Assembly: GCA_035651595.1 (NCBI GenBank)
Contig: DASRFJ010000198.1
Location: 1-50,246 of the forward strand
Reading direction: 5' to 3'
Length of the DNA: 50,246 bases
From: JAFARZ01 sp035651595
GTDB taxonomy: Bacteria > Actinomycetota > Actinomycetes > Streptosporangiales > Streptosporangiaceae
Shown here: positions 40,394 to 50,207 of the stretch, piece by piece
How positions within the stretch are numbered: position 1 is the stretch's first letter
Layout of the letters: every line of letters begins with the position of its first letter
Made by a program: the position numbers and the translations under genes
Notes under the pieces: model-generated
The model's database searches: none
The model's input: the letters and a program-made list of their open reading frames with translations, nothing else
Told to the model about the DNA's origin: nothing

Positions 40394-40768
40394 CTACCTG
40401 ACGCTGCAGACCCCGTTAGCCCGCCACGGTCCCGGGATGCGGTGGCGATTGCGGGCCACTACCCGGTACACCCCGGCCGCCAGCCAGCTCACCGGCGGCA
40501 TCAGCATCGTCCGCCCGGCAACAGACCACGGCACGCCACTGGCGATCAGCCACGCGGCGATCGCCCGGTGCCCGGCTTTCGGGGCACCATCCGCGGCCAC
40601 CCACTGCACCGCCCGCGTGACCGCGGCCCGGTCCAGGCCAAGCGCCGCCAGGTCAGCTCGCTGCCACGGCACCAGCGTGACATCCGCCTTCAGCAGCCGC
40701 TGACCCTGCCGAGCGCTCCACGTGCAGAACGAGCAATCGCCGTCGTACACCACCGTGCCGGTTGTCAT
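40394..40768 (-). CDS. DCC-family thiol-disulfide oxidoreductase-like protein (DUF393)
   Basis: A 124-residue protein named for its opening motif VVYDGDCSFCTW, with the C-x-x-C of the DCC family. The middle AAWLIASGVPW region and the late SWLAAGVYRVVARNRHRI fit. ATG 40768 has GGAGG 7 nt upstream; the longer frame from 40795 is not needed. Family members are thioredoxin-like and of uncertain role. It converges exactly on the SDR stop codon. Confidence 0.88.
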   Translation of the reverse strand: MTTGTVVYDGDCSFCTWSARQGQRLLKADVTLVPWQRADLAALGLDRAAVTRAVQWVAADGAPKAGHRAIAAWLIASGVPWSVAGRTMLMPPVSWLAAGVYRVVARNRHRIPGPWRANGVCSVR

Positions 40769-40832
40769 GCGGCCGCCTCCGAATGCCGCGGACATTACCT
40801 CCCCAGCTTAGGCGCGCGATCTTCCCGGACGG

Positions 40833-41600
40833 CTACCCGCCAGCAGGCCACTGCCGGTTCGCCTGCTGCCATGCCGGTGGCTCGGGGCGATAGGGCATGG
40901 GGCCGGGCGCCTGCTGGGGCGGCCAGGGCGGGTTCGGCGGGTAGCCGGTCTGCAGCCGTCGCTGCGGGCCGGTCTGCCACGGACCGTTGACCAGAGGTTG
41001 AGCGGCCCGACGCGGCAACGGCACGGGCTCTGGGTAACTCGGCTGCGCGTATCCGCGCGCGGCGTAAGCGGGCTCGGGCTCCGGTTCGCCGTACTGCTCG
41101 GGCACGGTCCTAACCCGCCTGCGCCCGGGCGCCATGCTGAGGCGCCCCAGCGCACAGATGTAGCACACAAGCGCTCCGCCGGTCAGGATCGCCATCCACA
41201 AGGACGCGGTGTTCTCGCCGTTCTTTACGAACATCTCCCCGGCGGCGAACGCGCCGAGGATGGCGGTCAGGCCGGTGATCGCCAACGTGACCATCGGCCG
41301 GTCCCTGACTTTGGCGGCGCGGATCAGCACCGCGGTGGCGGAGACGATCAGCACGATGCCCAGCAGCACGTGCACGGTGAGGCCGAAAGGTGCCGTCTTG
41401 ATCTCCTGGATGAACCCGGCGTACGCATCCGAAGCCGGCACCGAGACGTAGAGGTTGAGGATCATGCCGAGGCTGAACTGCGCCACGAGAGCGATCAGAG
41501 TGGTGAGGCAGGCTCTGCGCAGTGCCGCCATGCCAACCAAGCGCGCATGCCGGCCGCTGCCGACTTGACCATGGGATATTTGTGCCGTCTGGGACACCAC
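40833..41600 (-). CDS. Four-helix membrane protein with Pro-rich C-terminal tail
   Basis: An ~255-residue protein. Four transmembrane segments (LTTLIALVAQFSLGMILNLY, VHVLLGIVLIVSATAVLI, LAITGLTAILGAFAAGEMF, LWMAILTGGALVCYICALG) are followed by a ~95-residue Pro/Gln/Arg/Tyr-rich cytoplasmic tail. The start is uncertain: GTG at 41600 or 41597 follows AAGGAAGGG; ATG 41531 is a downstream alternative. It is divergent from the Wadjet operon with about 100 bp between. I recognise no named family and have no reason to link it to defence. Confidence 0.7.
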   Translation of the reverse strand: MVSQTAQISHGQVGSGRHARLVGMAALRRACLTTLIALVAQFSLGMILNLYVSVPASDAYAGFIQEIKTAPFGLTVHVLLGIVLIVSATAVLIRAAKVRDRPMVTLAITGLTAILGAFAAGEMFVKNGENTASLWMAILTGGALVCYICALGRLSMAPGRRRVRTVPEQYGEPEPEPAYAARGYAQPSYPEPVPLPRRAAQPLVNGPWQTGPQRRLQTGYPPNPPWPPQQAPGPMPYRPEPPAWQQANRQWPAGG

Positions 41601-41699
41601 GACCCTTCCTTCTCCCACCTCACTCATAACTACGGGCGCGGACACCACCAGGTTCAAACTGCCGGGAAGATCGCCGTCCCGCGTTAGGATTCCAGAGTC

Positions 41700-43220
41700 A
41701 TGACAGAAGGCGCGGAGGGCAGCGCGCTCGACCTGGACGCGCTCGCGGTCAGCGACAGGTTCCGCCTGTTCAACTTCACCAGACGCGACGACCACATCGC
41801 GTACCTGTGGGTGCTCCGCGCCCTGGACCGGCTGCGGGCCGTGCACATGGTTCAGGCGCACAGCGACGACGTCCAGCAGGCCCTCAGCGAGCTGGCGGCT
41901 CACCACGACGAGGTCCCCGCCATCGACGCGAGGGTCCGCGAGCGGCTCGACGCCCTGGCCGACGACGGCATGCTGCACCGCCTGGAGGACGCCTCCCGGG
42001 CGGGCAGCCTGGCCAGGTACCGCAACCGCCAGTCCGTCTACCAGTTCAGCGAGCTGGGCTACCGCGCGTTCACAGCGGTCGAGGACGTGCTCAACGCCAG
42101 GATCCAGGACGCGAACCTGTCCCGTCTGGTCTTCTCGAGCATTCTCGACGACCTCAAGGCCCTCGCGAAAGCAACCAAGCAGAGCGACAAGGACCAGGTG
42201 TACCGCAGCCTCGACCGCCTGGACACCGTGCTGGACGACATGTCCCGCCGGGCCGCGCAGTTCCACCTGACGCTCGGCGAGATCATCCGCTCCACTGACA
42301 CCAGCCCGGACACGTTCCTGCGGTACAAGAATGCCTTGCTCACGCACATGACGGACTTCATGGCCGAGCTGGACCGCTACCTGCCGAGGCTCGCCGCCGC
42401 CGTGCAGGACATCGACGAGACAACGATGCTCCAGCTGGCCGCCCAGGCCGACGACCGGCCGTTCATGGCCGGCAGCGACCTGGAAGACGACTGGCGCCGC
42501 CGCTGGGCCGCCCTCCGGTCCTGGTTCGCCGACGACGCGCACCACCCGCCACGGGCCGAAGGACTGCGCACCGCCACCCGCGCCGCGGTCTCCGGGGTGA
42601 TCGCGCTGCTCCGCCAGGTCACCGAGGCGCAGCGCGGCGGCGTGAACCGGTCGTCGCAGCTCCGCCACCTCGCCGAGTGGGTGTTCCGCACGCCGGACGA
42701 GCCGGCCGCCCACGCGCTGATGTCCGCCGCGTTCAACCTGAGGTCCGCGCGCCACCTCGGCGGCGCCCACGACGACGCCGAGCAGATCTCCAGCCGAACG
42801 ACGTGGTGGGACGCGCCCGGCGTCGAGATCTCGGTCACCCTGTTCAAGCGCGGCAAGGCTCCCACCCCCGGTGTCCCGCAGCCCGCCCGGACCAACCCCG
42901 CGGTCAAGGCGGAGCTCAGGCGCCGCCAGACCCAGCAGCGCCAGCAGGAGCGCGAGGCCGCGAATCGCCTGCTCGCGCACGGCGCGCACGATCGCATTCT
43001 CGACGAGGCCGAGACCCGGGTCCTGCTGCGGCTGCTCACGCTGGCCACCGAGGCCCGCACCGTCGTCGCCGGCCGGCTGACCCAAGCCTCAGGCGGCAAC
43101 GACGTCCTCACCATGCGCCTGATCCCCTCGGACACCGGAAGCACCGTGCAGACCAAGCAAGGAACCCTGCACCTGCCCGGTTTCGAGCTCGACCTCCAGC
43201 CCGCGGGCAGGCCGCGGTGA
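41700..43220 (+). CDS. Wadjet-type defence subunit, TIGR02677/DUF2397 (JetA-like)
   Basis: A 506-residue protein, first of four overlapping genes. The N-terminal FRLFNFTRRDDHIAYLWVLR and the following winged-helix-like region match TIGR02677. The middle is helical and mixed-charge, with RYKNALLTHMTDFMAELDRY; the C-terminal third has a basic KAELRRRQTQQRQQERE helix. In Wadjet complexes JetA is the kleisin-like subunit that joins the SMC heads with JetB. The stop overlaps the JetB-like GTG as GTGA. I name the family, not a symbol, because the subtype nomenclature needs checking. Confidence 0.93.
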   Translation: MTEGAEGSALDLDALAVSDRFRLFNFTRRDDHIAYLWVLRALDRLRAVHMVQAHSDDVQQALSELAAHHDEVPAIDARVRERLDALADDGMLHRLEDASRAGSLARYRNRQSVYQFSELGYRAFTAVEDVLNARIQDANLSRLVFSSILDDLKALAKATKQSDKDQVYRSLDRLDTVLDDMSRRAAQFHLTLGEIIRSTDTSPDTFLRYKNALLTHMTDFMAELDRYLPRLAAAVQDIDETTMLQLAAQADDRPFMAGSDLEDDWRRRWAALRSWFADDAHHPPRAEGLRTATRAAVSGVIALLRQVTEAQRGGVNRSSQLRHLAEWVFRTPDEPAAHALMSAAFNLRSARHLGGAHDDAEQISSRTTWWDAPGVEISVTLFKRGKAPTPGVPQPARTNPAVKAELRRRQTQQRQQEREAANRLLAHGAHDRILDEAETRVLLRLLTLATEARTVVAGRLTQASGGNDVLTMRLIPSDTGSTVQTKQGTLHLPGFELDLQPAGRPR

Positions 43221-44590
43221 AAACCGCCAACGACGTCTCGCTCACCGATCTGGGCAGCTACCAGCACGCGGTCCGGCTCGTGCTGACCCACGACGTGATC
43301 ACCGCCACCCGGCCGCGCCCCGGCGTGCTCGAGCAGGTCCTGCGGCACGCCGACCAGATGACGAAGGACTTCAGCGACCTGTTCGGATACACGCTCATCG
43401 CCACCACCCGCCAGGTCCGCCTCGCGCGCCGGCTCGACGTCCTCGACGCGACGCAGACCGCTGCGTTCGGTGCCCGCTCGGGACGGCCCTTCGACCGTCG
43501 CCGGCTCGCCTACCTGTGCCTGGTGCTGGCCAGTTTCCAGCGAAGCCGGGTCGAGATCAGCCTCGCCGACCTGGTCAGGACGTTCGCTCCGACCGCGAAC
43601 GCCATCGACGGCCTCCGCTTCGACGCCACGATCACCGCGCACAAGGCGGCGGTCGTCGACGTTCTCGACTGGCTCGTCGACCGCGGCGCGCTCCGGCTGT
43701 CCGACGGCTCGATCGAGGCCTGGACCGCCGACACCGAGCGCGGCGACGCGCTCTACGACATCGACCACGACATCTGCGCCGCGCTGTTCCGCCCGGCCCG
43801 CCCGGTGCAGCACCTGACCAGCGCCGCCGGCCTGCTGGACGCCACGTTCGTCAGCGCCAAGCAGCGCGCCCAGCGCGAGGCCGCCGCCCAGCGCGCCGCC
43901 CGCGCGCTGATCGAGTTTCCCGTCGTCTACTTCGCGCAGGTTGACGCGGAGATGGCCGACGCGCTGACCCGGGGCGTTGCCGACAACGTTGCCCGCCTGA
44001 CCGGGCTGACAGTCGAGCGCCGCGCCGAAGGAATAATGCTCGCCGACGCCGGCGGCCGCTGCACCGACCGCCCGTTCCCCGGCCGCGGCGGCGCCGTGAA
44101 CCGCGCGGCCGGCCTGCTGCTCGCCAAGATCGCCGACCTCATCGAGGATCCCGACCAGACGCTGACCGCCCACGAGCTGCCCGCCGTGGCGGAGGATCAG
44201 CGCGACCTGCTGGCGCGCATCGACTCCGCGTTGCCGCTGGCTGGGGTGGTGCGGGAACTGGCCTGGTCCGCCCCCTACGATGATGCGGAACGTCCGGTGG
44301 TATCTCAGGCCGTAACCCCGCTTGTCGCACCTTTCGTCGAGCAGAGCAGGCTCCGCGTCATGATCGAAGAGCTGTACGACGAGCTGGGCGCGGCGTCGTT
44401 CACGATCACCTGGCAGCACGACCCGCCGGGGCTGCTTTCGGCCGCCGTTGCCCTGCTCGGGGACCTGCGGCTGCTTCGTCCGGTGCCCGGCGGGGTGCTC
44501 GTGCTCCCCGCCGCGGCGCGCTACCGCAACATCAAGCTGGCACTTCCCGTCCGGCACGCCGAAGGCCAGATGGCGCTGGACTTCGCATGA
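43217..44590 (+). CDS. Wadjet-type defence subunit, TIGR02678/DUF2398 (JetB-like)
   Basis: A 457-residue protein starting at GTG 43217 inside the JetA-like stop. Family-like segments are LVLTHDVITATRPRPGVLEQ, RRLAYLCLVLASFQRSRVEI and the C-terminal RPVPGGVLVLPAAARYRN. Wadjet JetB is the small KITE-type winged-helix subunit that bridges the SMC heads. A longer frame from 42677 would be antisense-like overlap and is rejected. The stop overlaps the JetC-like ATG (ATGA), so the operon is translationally coupled. Confidence 0.92.
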   Translation: MKTANDVSLTDLGSYQHAVRLVLTHDVITATRPRPGVLEQVLRHADQMTKDFSDLFGYTLIATTRQVRLARRLDVLDATQTAAFGARSGRPFDRRRLAYLCLVLASFQRSRVEISLADLVRTFAPTANAIDGLRFDATITAHKAAVVDVLDWLVDRGALRLSDGSIEAWTADTERGDALYDIDHDICAALFRPARPVQHLTSAAGLLDATFVSAKQRAQREAAAQRAARALIEFPVVYFAQVDAEMADALTRGVADNVARLTGLTVERRAEGIMLADAGGRCTDRPFPGRGGAVNRAAGLLLAKIADLIEDPDQTLTAHELPAVAEDQRDLLARIDSALPLAGVVRELAWSAPYDDAERPVVSQAVTPLVAPFVEQSRLRVMIEELYDELGAASFTITWQHDPPGLLSAAVALLGDLRLLRPVPGGVLVLPAAARYRNIKLALPVRHAEGQMALDFA

Positions 44591-47500
44591 CCGGCCGTTT
44601 CCGGCCGGCGCGCGCGGGCGTCGTCAACGTCTGGGATTACGTGGACGAGGAGTGGGCGTTCGCGGACGGCCGCCTGGCGCTGCGCGGCCACAACGGCTCC
44701 GGCAAGACCAAGGCGCTGGAGGTGCTGTTCCCGTTCGTGCTGGACGGCGTCGCGGACTCCCGCCGGCTGGACCCGTTCAGCGGCGAGAACCGCACGATGA
44801 AGTCCAACCTGCTGTACCGCGGCCAGGAGTCCGAGTACGGCTACGCCTGGATGGAGTTCTCCCGTCCCGGCGAAACCGTCACGTTGATCATCGGCATGCG
44901 GGCGCACCGCAACACCGACGGCGTGCGCATGTCGTTCTACGTGACCGGGCGACGGCTGGGCGTGGACTTCGGGCTGCTGTCCGCGGATTCGCGTCCGCTG
45001 ACCGAGCGTCAGCTCAAGTCCGTGCTGGAACCCGAGGCGTGGCGCAAGACCGCGACGGAGTACCGCGACCTCGTGGACCACCGGCTGTTCGGCCTGGGCC
45101 GGGAACGGTACGCGCAGCTGCTCGACCTGCTGCTCGCGCTGCGCCGCCCGCTGCTCGCCAAGGACCTCGACCCCGGCAAGGTGTCCGACACGCTGACCTC
45201 TGGCCTGAGCCCGGTGGACGACGACCTGGTGCAGCAGGCCGCGCGTGACTTCGAGAACCTGGCCGCGGTGCAGAAGCTGTTCGACGATCTGACCGCGGCG
45301 AACGCCGCCGTTCAGGACTTCCTCACGCACTACATGGCCTACCTGCGCGCGCACGTGAAGTTCCAGCTGGACCGCGTGCAGGCCCGGATGGAGACGGCCG
45401 CGACGCACGCGGAACGGATCCGGGAAGCCGCCGCCGAACACCAGCGCGCGCTCGGCGCCGAACACGACGCGGAGACCGCGCGGAACGCACGACGCGACGA
45501 GGGCGAGCAGCTTCAGGGCAGGCTGACCGGCCTGCGGAATTCCGAGGAGTACAAGGCACAGGGCAGGATCGAGGACAAGCGCCGCGAGGTCGCGCAGCGC
45601 GCCCAGGAGCTGGCGAATCAGCGCCACCAGCACGGCCGGGACAAGAGCCAGATCGAAGAGCTGGAGCGGTCCGCCGTCAAGCTGGCCCGCCGTGCCGCGC
45701 AGGCCCGCAGCGAAGCGGACCGCCACACCGTCGCCCTCAACGACGCGGCGCAGCGCTCCGGCATCGCCGACGACGGCTTCGGCCCCGTCGATCCGGGCGA
45801 CGAGCTGCTGAACACCGCGCGAGCCCGGGTCGCGGCCCGCAGCGATGACGTCGGCGAGATCCGCCGGCTCCTCGAAGCGATCCGTGACGCCAAGTCGAAG
45901 CGTGACTGGCGCGAGCAAGACCTGGGGACCAAGGAAACCGCCGAACGCGACTCCGAACAGGCCGCCGCCAACGCCGCGGACGCTCTCGCGCAAGCTCGCC
46001 AGTCAGTCGCCGCCGACCTAGCCGCCTGGACGACGCGCTGGGCCGCATTCGCGGACACCGCCCAATCCCTGACCGACGCGCTCGATCGCATCGGCGCACC
46101 CGGCGAGCCAGGCCTCGGCGAGCTGTTCGCCCAGCTCACCGCCGATCGCCAGACCGCCGCGATCACCGAACGCGCCAACCTCCAGACCCAGCTCCGCGAC
46201 ATCGCCCAGCGCCTAGCCGACCTGCGCGCCGAACGGGACACGATCGCCGCCGAACAAGACGACGCGCCCCCGCCCAGCGACCTGCGTCCCGCCAGTCGCG
46301 AGGGCCGCCCCGGCGCGCCGCTGTGGCAACTGGTCCGCTTCGCCGACGCAGTCGATGACGGCCAGGCCGCCGCGATCGAAGGCGCGCTCTACGGCGCCGG
46401 CCTGCTGACCGCCTGGCTGCACCCGGATCCGGCGCTCACCCGCGAGGCGCTGGCCGCGGCGGAAGCCGACGGCTACCTGATCCCAGGTCAGCGGGCAACC
46501 GGCCGCACGCTTGCGGACGTGCTTGTACCCGAAGACGAAGCACCCGCCACCACGGCCGCGGTCCTGCGCTCGATCGCCCTGACCGACGACCTCCTCGACG
46601 CGACGACGTTTCCCGCCGTGTCGACGCGTGCCCAGTTCAGCTACGGGATACACGCCGGTGCGCGGCCGAAGGCGGCGCCGGAGTACATCGGCGCGACCAA
46701 CCGCGCGAACCGGCGCCGCGCGCGGCTCGCCGAGCAGGACACGCTCATCGCCCAGACCACCGCCGAGGAGCAGCGCCACGCCGCCGAGCTGGACCGGACC
46801 GGCGCCTTCCTCGCCGACCTGCGCCGCGCCCGTAAGGAACTCCCGGACACCCGTCCCGTCGCGAAGGCCGCCGAAGCCGTCGCCACGCACGCCGCGCTGC
46901 TGGCCAGGGCGCGCGACGAGGCCGCCGCGGCGCGCACGGCACTGGACTCCGCGATCGCCGAGGTGGAGGCCAGAACCCGGCAGCTCCGCCAGGCCGCGGC
47001 CGAGCGCCGGATGCCGACCGCGGCCGGCCAGGTGGACGCGATCGCCCGCGCCGCCGCCGAGTTCGAGAACGCCGCGACCCAGCTGCACGCCGAACGCGCC
47101 AAGCTCGCCCAGGCCGAAGAGGACCTCGCCGCGCAGACCGAGACGATCGAACAACGCAAAGTCGAATATGACGAAGCCGAAGCAATCCTGGACGAGCGCG
47201 AGCGTCTCCAGACGGCACTGGAAGAGGAGTTCCGCACGCTGGAGGAAACGCTCGCCGCGGACGTCCAGCAGGTGCTCGAGCAGATCCGGCAGACCGAGGC
47301 GCTACTCGAACGGTCTGCCCGCGAGTACCGCGAGCTGGACAGCCGCGTCCGGGCCGAGCACGACAAGGCCACCGCCGCCGAGCGTGATCTGCACAACGAA
47401 CGCCAGGCCCTCACCGAGGCGGTCACCGGCCTGTACGAGCAGGCCGCGCAGTTCGGCGAGTACGCGCGGTCCGACCTGCGCCCGCTGCTCGGCGTCACCG

Positions 47501-48729
47501 ACGCCACCCCGTGGCCGGACTCCGCCCGCTGGCCCGAGCCCGCCCTCGTCGACGCCGGTACTCCTTCGTTCCTCCCGCCGGACGTGGCCGGCGTCATTGA
47601 CGCGTTCGCCGCCGCGACCCGCGGCGGCCGTCAGGTCACCGACGGGACGCTGAAGAACACCGCGGACCGGATGTCGGTCGCGCTCAAGGAGTTCACCGAG
47701 GCGCTCGCCGCGTGCGACCAGGACTACCGGGTCGACTGGGAACCCGGCGCCGTGGTCACCGTGCACGTGATCGACGACGAGGGCCGTAAGCCCGTGGCCG
47801 GCTTCGCCACCCGTATCGCGGAACGCGCCGCCGACCAGGGCGTGCTGCTGGAGGAGCGGGAGCGCAAGGTGCTCGAGGACGAGCTGCTCGCCGCCCTGGC
47901 CCAGCAGATCCACACCCGGGTGATCGCCGCGCGCGACCTCACCCGCGACATGAACGCGGACACCAGGTCCAAGCCGATGTCGTCCGGGATCGCGATCGGC
48001 ATCCGGTGGGCCCAGTCGGACTCGATCACCGAGCAGCAGCGGGCCGCGTCGCGGTTGCTGGAACGCGACACGCCGGGCCCGGAGCGGCTCGCCGAGCTGC
48101 GCGGCGTGCTGCGCGACATGATCAGGGAGTACCGGGCCGCGCATCCGCGGGCCACGTACCGTGAGGCGCTGGCCAGCGTGCTCGACTACCGGTCCTGGCA
48201 CGCGTTCGAGTTGCTGCTGATCCAGCCGGGAGAGCCGGAGGCACGGCTGACCCGGGCGAAGCACTCGGTGATGTCCGGTGGCGAGAAGTCCGCGGCGATC
48301 CACCTGCCGCTGTTCGCCGCGGCCAACGCGCTGTACTCCTCCGCCAAGGATCAGTGCCCGCGGATGATCGCCCTGGACGAGGCGTTCGTCGGCATCGACG
48401 AGCGGTACAAGCCGGACCTGTTCGGGCTCGCGGTGAAGTTCGACCTGGACCTGTTCATGACCGGCCACGACCTGTGGGTCACCACGGCGACCGTGCCGAT
48501 GATCGCGCACTACGACATGTACCACGACAAGACCACCCGCACGGTCTCCTCGCTGCTCATGCTGTGGGACGGCGCCCAGCTCATCGATGAAGGCGCTGGC
48601 TACGCCGACAACGAGGCGCTGGTGACGGAGCTGCTCGGCTTCCGCCCGACCCGGCACGCCCCGGTCGGCACCGCGTCGACGCTGTACGCGGGCCCGGAGC
48701 CGGACGAAGAGGATGACGACGACGTTTGA
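44587..48729 (+). CDS. Wadjet-type SMC ATPase, TIGR02680 (JetC-like)
   Basis: A 1380-residue SMC/SbcC-type ATPase. Walker A GHNGSGKT is at residues 34-41, the ABC signature MSGGEKSAAIH near 1229, and Walker B MIALDEAFVGID near 1259. Between them are two long coiled coils (~250-560 and ~700-960, rich in Ala/Glu/Arg/Gln heptads). They flank a compact hinge-like domain (WQLVRFADAVDDGQAAAIEG to AYLIPGQ-type residues) around 580-650. Length and architecture match TIGR02680. In studied Wadjets the ATPase extrudes DNA loops until closed circular DNA is sensed. It overlaps JetB by 4 bp and JetD by 17 bp. Confidence 0.95.
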   Translation: MTGRFRPARAGVVNVWDYVDEEWAFADGRLALRGHNGSGKTKALEVLFPFVLDGVADSRRLDPFSGENRTMKSNLLYRGQESEYGYAWMEFSRPGETVTLIIGMRAHRNTDGVRMSFYVTGRRLGVDFGLLSADSRPLTERQLKSVLEPEAWRKTATEYRDLVDHRLFGLGRERYAQLLDLLLALRRPLLAKDLDPGKVSDTLTSGLSPVDDDLVQQAARDFENLAAVQKLFDDLTAANAAVQDFLTHYMAYLRAHVKFQLDRVQARMETAATHAERIREAAAEHQRALGAEHDAETARNARRDEGEQLQGRLTGLRNSEEYKAQGRIEDKRREVAQRAQELANQRHQHGRDKSQIEELERSAVKLARRAAQARSEADRHTVALNDAAQRSGIADDGFGPVDPGDELLNTARARVAARSDDVGEIRRLLEAIRDAKSKRDWREQDLGTKETAERDSEQAAANAADALAQARQSVAADLAAWTTRWAAFADTAQSLTDALDRIGAPGEPGLGELFAQLTADRQTAAITERANLQTQLRDIAQRLADLRAERDTIAAEQDDAPPPSDLRPASREGRPGAPLWQLVRFADAVDDGQAAAIEGALYGAGLLTAWLHPDPALTREALAAAEADGYLIPGQRATGRTLADVLVPEDEAPATTAAVLRSIALTDDLLDATTFPAVSTRAQFSYGIHAGARPKAAPEYIGATNRANRRRARLAEQDTLIAQTTAEEQRHAAELDRTGAFLADLRRARKELPDTRPVAKAAEAVATHAALLARARDEAAAARTALDSAIAEVEARTRQLRQAAAERRMPTAAGQVDAIARAAAEFENAATQLHAERAKLAQAEEDLAAQTETIEQRKVEYDEAEAILDERERLQTALEEEFRTLEETLAADVQQVLEQIRQTEALLERSAREYRELDSRVRAEHDKATAAERDLHNERQALTEAVTGLYEQAAQFGEYARSDLRPLLGVTDATPWPDSARWPEPALVDAGTPSFLPPDVAGVIDAFAAATRGGRQVTDGTLKNTADRMSVALKEFTEALAACDQDYRVDWEPGAVVTVHVIDDEGRKPVAGFATRIAERAADQGVLLEERERKVLEDELLAALAQQIHTRVIAARDLTRDMNADTRSKPMSSGIAIGIRWAQSDSITEQQRAASRLLERDTPGPERLAELRGVLRDMIREYRAAHPRATYREALASVLDYRSWHAFELLLIQPGEPEARLTRAKHSVMSGGEKSAAIHLPLFAAANALYSSAKDQCPRMIALDEAFVGIDERYKPDLFGLAVKFDLDLFMTGHDLWVTTATVPMIAHYDMYHDKTTRTVSSLLMLWDGAQLIDEGAGYADNEALVTELLGFRPTRHAPVGTASTLYAGPEPDEEDDDDV

Positions 48730-49912
48730 CGGACCCGAGTACCGGCGGCTGCTGCGTGCCGCGCGCCGGTCGCTTGAGCGCACCGGCGGCGACCTGACCG
48801 GGTCGGTCAGCCTGGCCGATCCCGACGACGCCGAACGCAAGGCGATCATCGGCATCACCGGCCAGTATCGCGCGGGCGGCACCGCGCGGCTGACCGTGCG
48901 GCTCGCCGACCTGGACCGGGCGGTGCGGGAGGCGACCGGCGGCGGGCTCGCGGAGCTGCTGACTGAGCTGGGCGGGCCACTGCGCGACCGGCCTGCCGAG
49001 CTGGCGGCGAGGGTCACGGCCAGGGAGACCATCGTTCGTTCCGCGATAAATGCGTTTGATGAACAGTGGTACCGGGAGTGGCTTGCGGCGCTCGAGCGGG
49101 ACGGGACGCTGACGCGGCTGGTCAACGCGGGGGAGTCGGCGCGGGTCGCGGAGGCCGTGCGGGTCCTGGCGGAGCTCTCGGCGCGGGCCGGGCCGGTGCT
49201 GCTGCCGGAGCTGGCCGCGGCGGTGACCGGTGACACGAAGGCGCTCAACCATGGCACGGTGCTGTCGACGCTGGTGCTGCGGGCGTTGGTTTTGCGGGTT
49301 GGTTCCGGACAGTTCAACACGGCTGAGACGCGACGCGAGCTGTGGGACGCCAGTGGCGTTGTGGTGGACGATCTGGCGAGCCGGGTGCTGGTGCTGAACC
49401 TGCCGGCTTCGGGGGACGGGCTGGGGGAGTGGCTGACCGGGGCGGCGCGCCGCGGTGTGCCGTTCTACGTGACGTTGCAGCAGCTCACGGCCATGCCGGT
49501 GCGGGTCTGTGTCCCAGTCGTGCACATCTGCGAGAACCCGGCCGTGCTACGCCGCGCGGCGTCGGACCTGGGCGCGGCGGCGGGCGCGCTGCTGTGCACC
49601 GAGGGGCGCCCGTCGACCGCGTTCCACCAGCTGGCGGCCGCGGTCGACGGCGAGCTGCGCTACCACGGCGACTTCGACTGGCCCGGCATCGCGATCGCGT
49701 CGTCCGTGATGTCCCGCCACGGCGCCGCGCCATGGCGCATGGCCGCCGCCGACTACCTGGCCGCGGTCCGCGCGGACTCGCTCGCCCTGGCCGGAACCCC
49801 GCACCCCACCCCCTGGGACCCCGCGCTCGCCGACGCCATGGCCGCCACCGGCAAGGTCGTCTACGAGGAATCCGTAACAGAAACCCTAATAACCGACCTC
49901 CGCCCCCAATAA
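48713..49912 (+). CDS. Wadjet-type Toprim nuclease, TIGR02679/DUF2399 (JetD-like)
   Basis: A 399-residue protein, last of the operon, starting at ATG 48713 inside the JetC-like gene. The C-terminal Toprim fold is clear: E297 in LLCTEGRPSTAF and the D-x-D pair D320/D322 in YHGDFDWPGIAI, as in topoisomerase VI A-type nucleases. The N-terminal ~230 residues form the DUF2399-associated arm (KALNHGTVLSTLVLRALVLR). In characterised Wadjets JetD makes the double-strand break in the trapped plasmid. All three acidic residues are intact, so the nuclease should be active. Confidence 0.94.
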   Translation: MTTTFDGPEYRRLLRAARRSLERTGGDLTGSVSLADPDDAERKAIIGITGQYRAGGTARLTVRLADLDRAVREATGGGLAELLTELGGPLRDRPAELAARVTARETIVRSAINAFDEQWYREWLAALERDGTLTRLVNAGESARVAEAVRVLAELSARAGPVLLPELAAAVTGDTKALNHGTVLSTLVLRALVLRVGSGQFNTAETRRELWDASGVVVDDLASRVLVLNLPASGDGLGEWLTGAARRGVPFYVTLQQLTAMPVRVCVPVVHICENPAVLRRAASDLGAAAGALLCTEGRPSTAFHQLAAAVDGELRYHGDFDWPGIAIASSVMSRHGAAPWRMAAADYLAAVRADSLALAGTPHPTPWDPALADAMAATGKVVYEESVTETLITDLRPQ

Positions 49913-50075
49913 CGCCCGTCCGCCCACCCTCCGCACCGCCCCCGCACCGCCCACCGTTCCCGCACCCCCCAGCGTTCCCGCGCCGCCCACCGCTCCCGCA
50001 CCCAGGCCCGCGGACGCTGCCCGGCCCATGAACTGGACATCTAGCCCATTCCGGGCGCGTCGGCAGGCGCGCCGG
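49913..50075. other. Gene-free C-rich stretch after the Wadjet operon
   Basis: An irregular tandem of CCGCACC/CCCACCG units (49918-50010) is followed by the repeat-family block CCATTCCGGGCGCG that precedes each solo palindrome. No gene or RNA is seen. Confidence 0.6.
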
Positions 50076-50128
50076 ATTATTGCGGACACTTACCCTCCCG
50101 GTTTGGGGGGGTAACTGTCCGCAATGAT
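50076..50128. repeat. Solo 53-bp palindrome, copy 3
   Basis: ATTATTGCGGACACTTACCC opens the left arm and TGTCCGCAATGAT closes the right arm; the length is identical to the other two. It lies 164 bp after the Wadjet JetD-like stop codon. The 35 bp upstream also match copy 2. Confidence 0.9.
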
Positions 50129-50207
50129 TTTCGACCGGTCCCCGAGGTCCGCGGAGGGCTCCGGAACGGAGGGTCATATCGGCACGAACAGGGCACCGGT
50201 GATGAGC

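Noticed and set aside
40833..43085. A 750-residue minus-strand frame covering the start of the Wadjet operon
   Set aside because: The upstream part is antisense to the JetA-like gene and low-complexity; only the four-helix membrane protein portion is gene-like.
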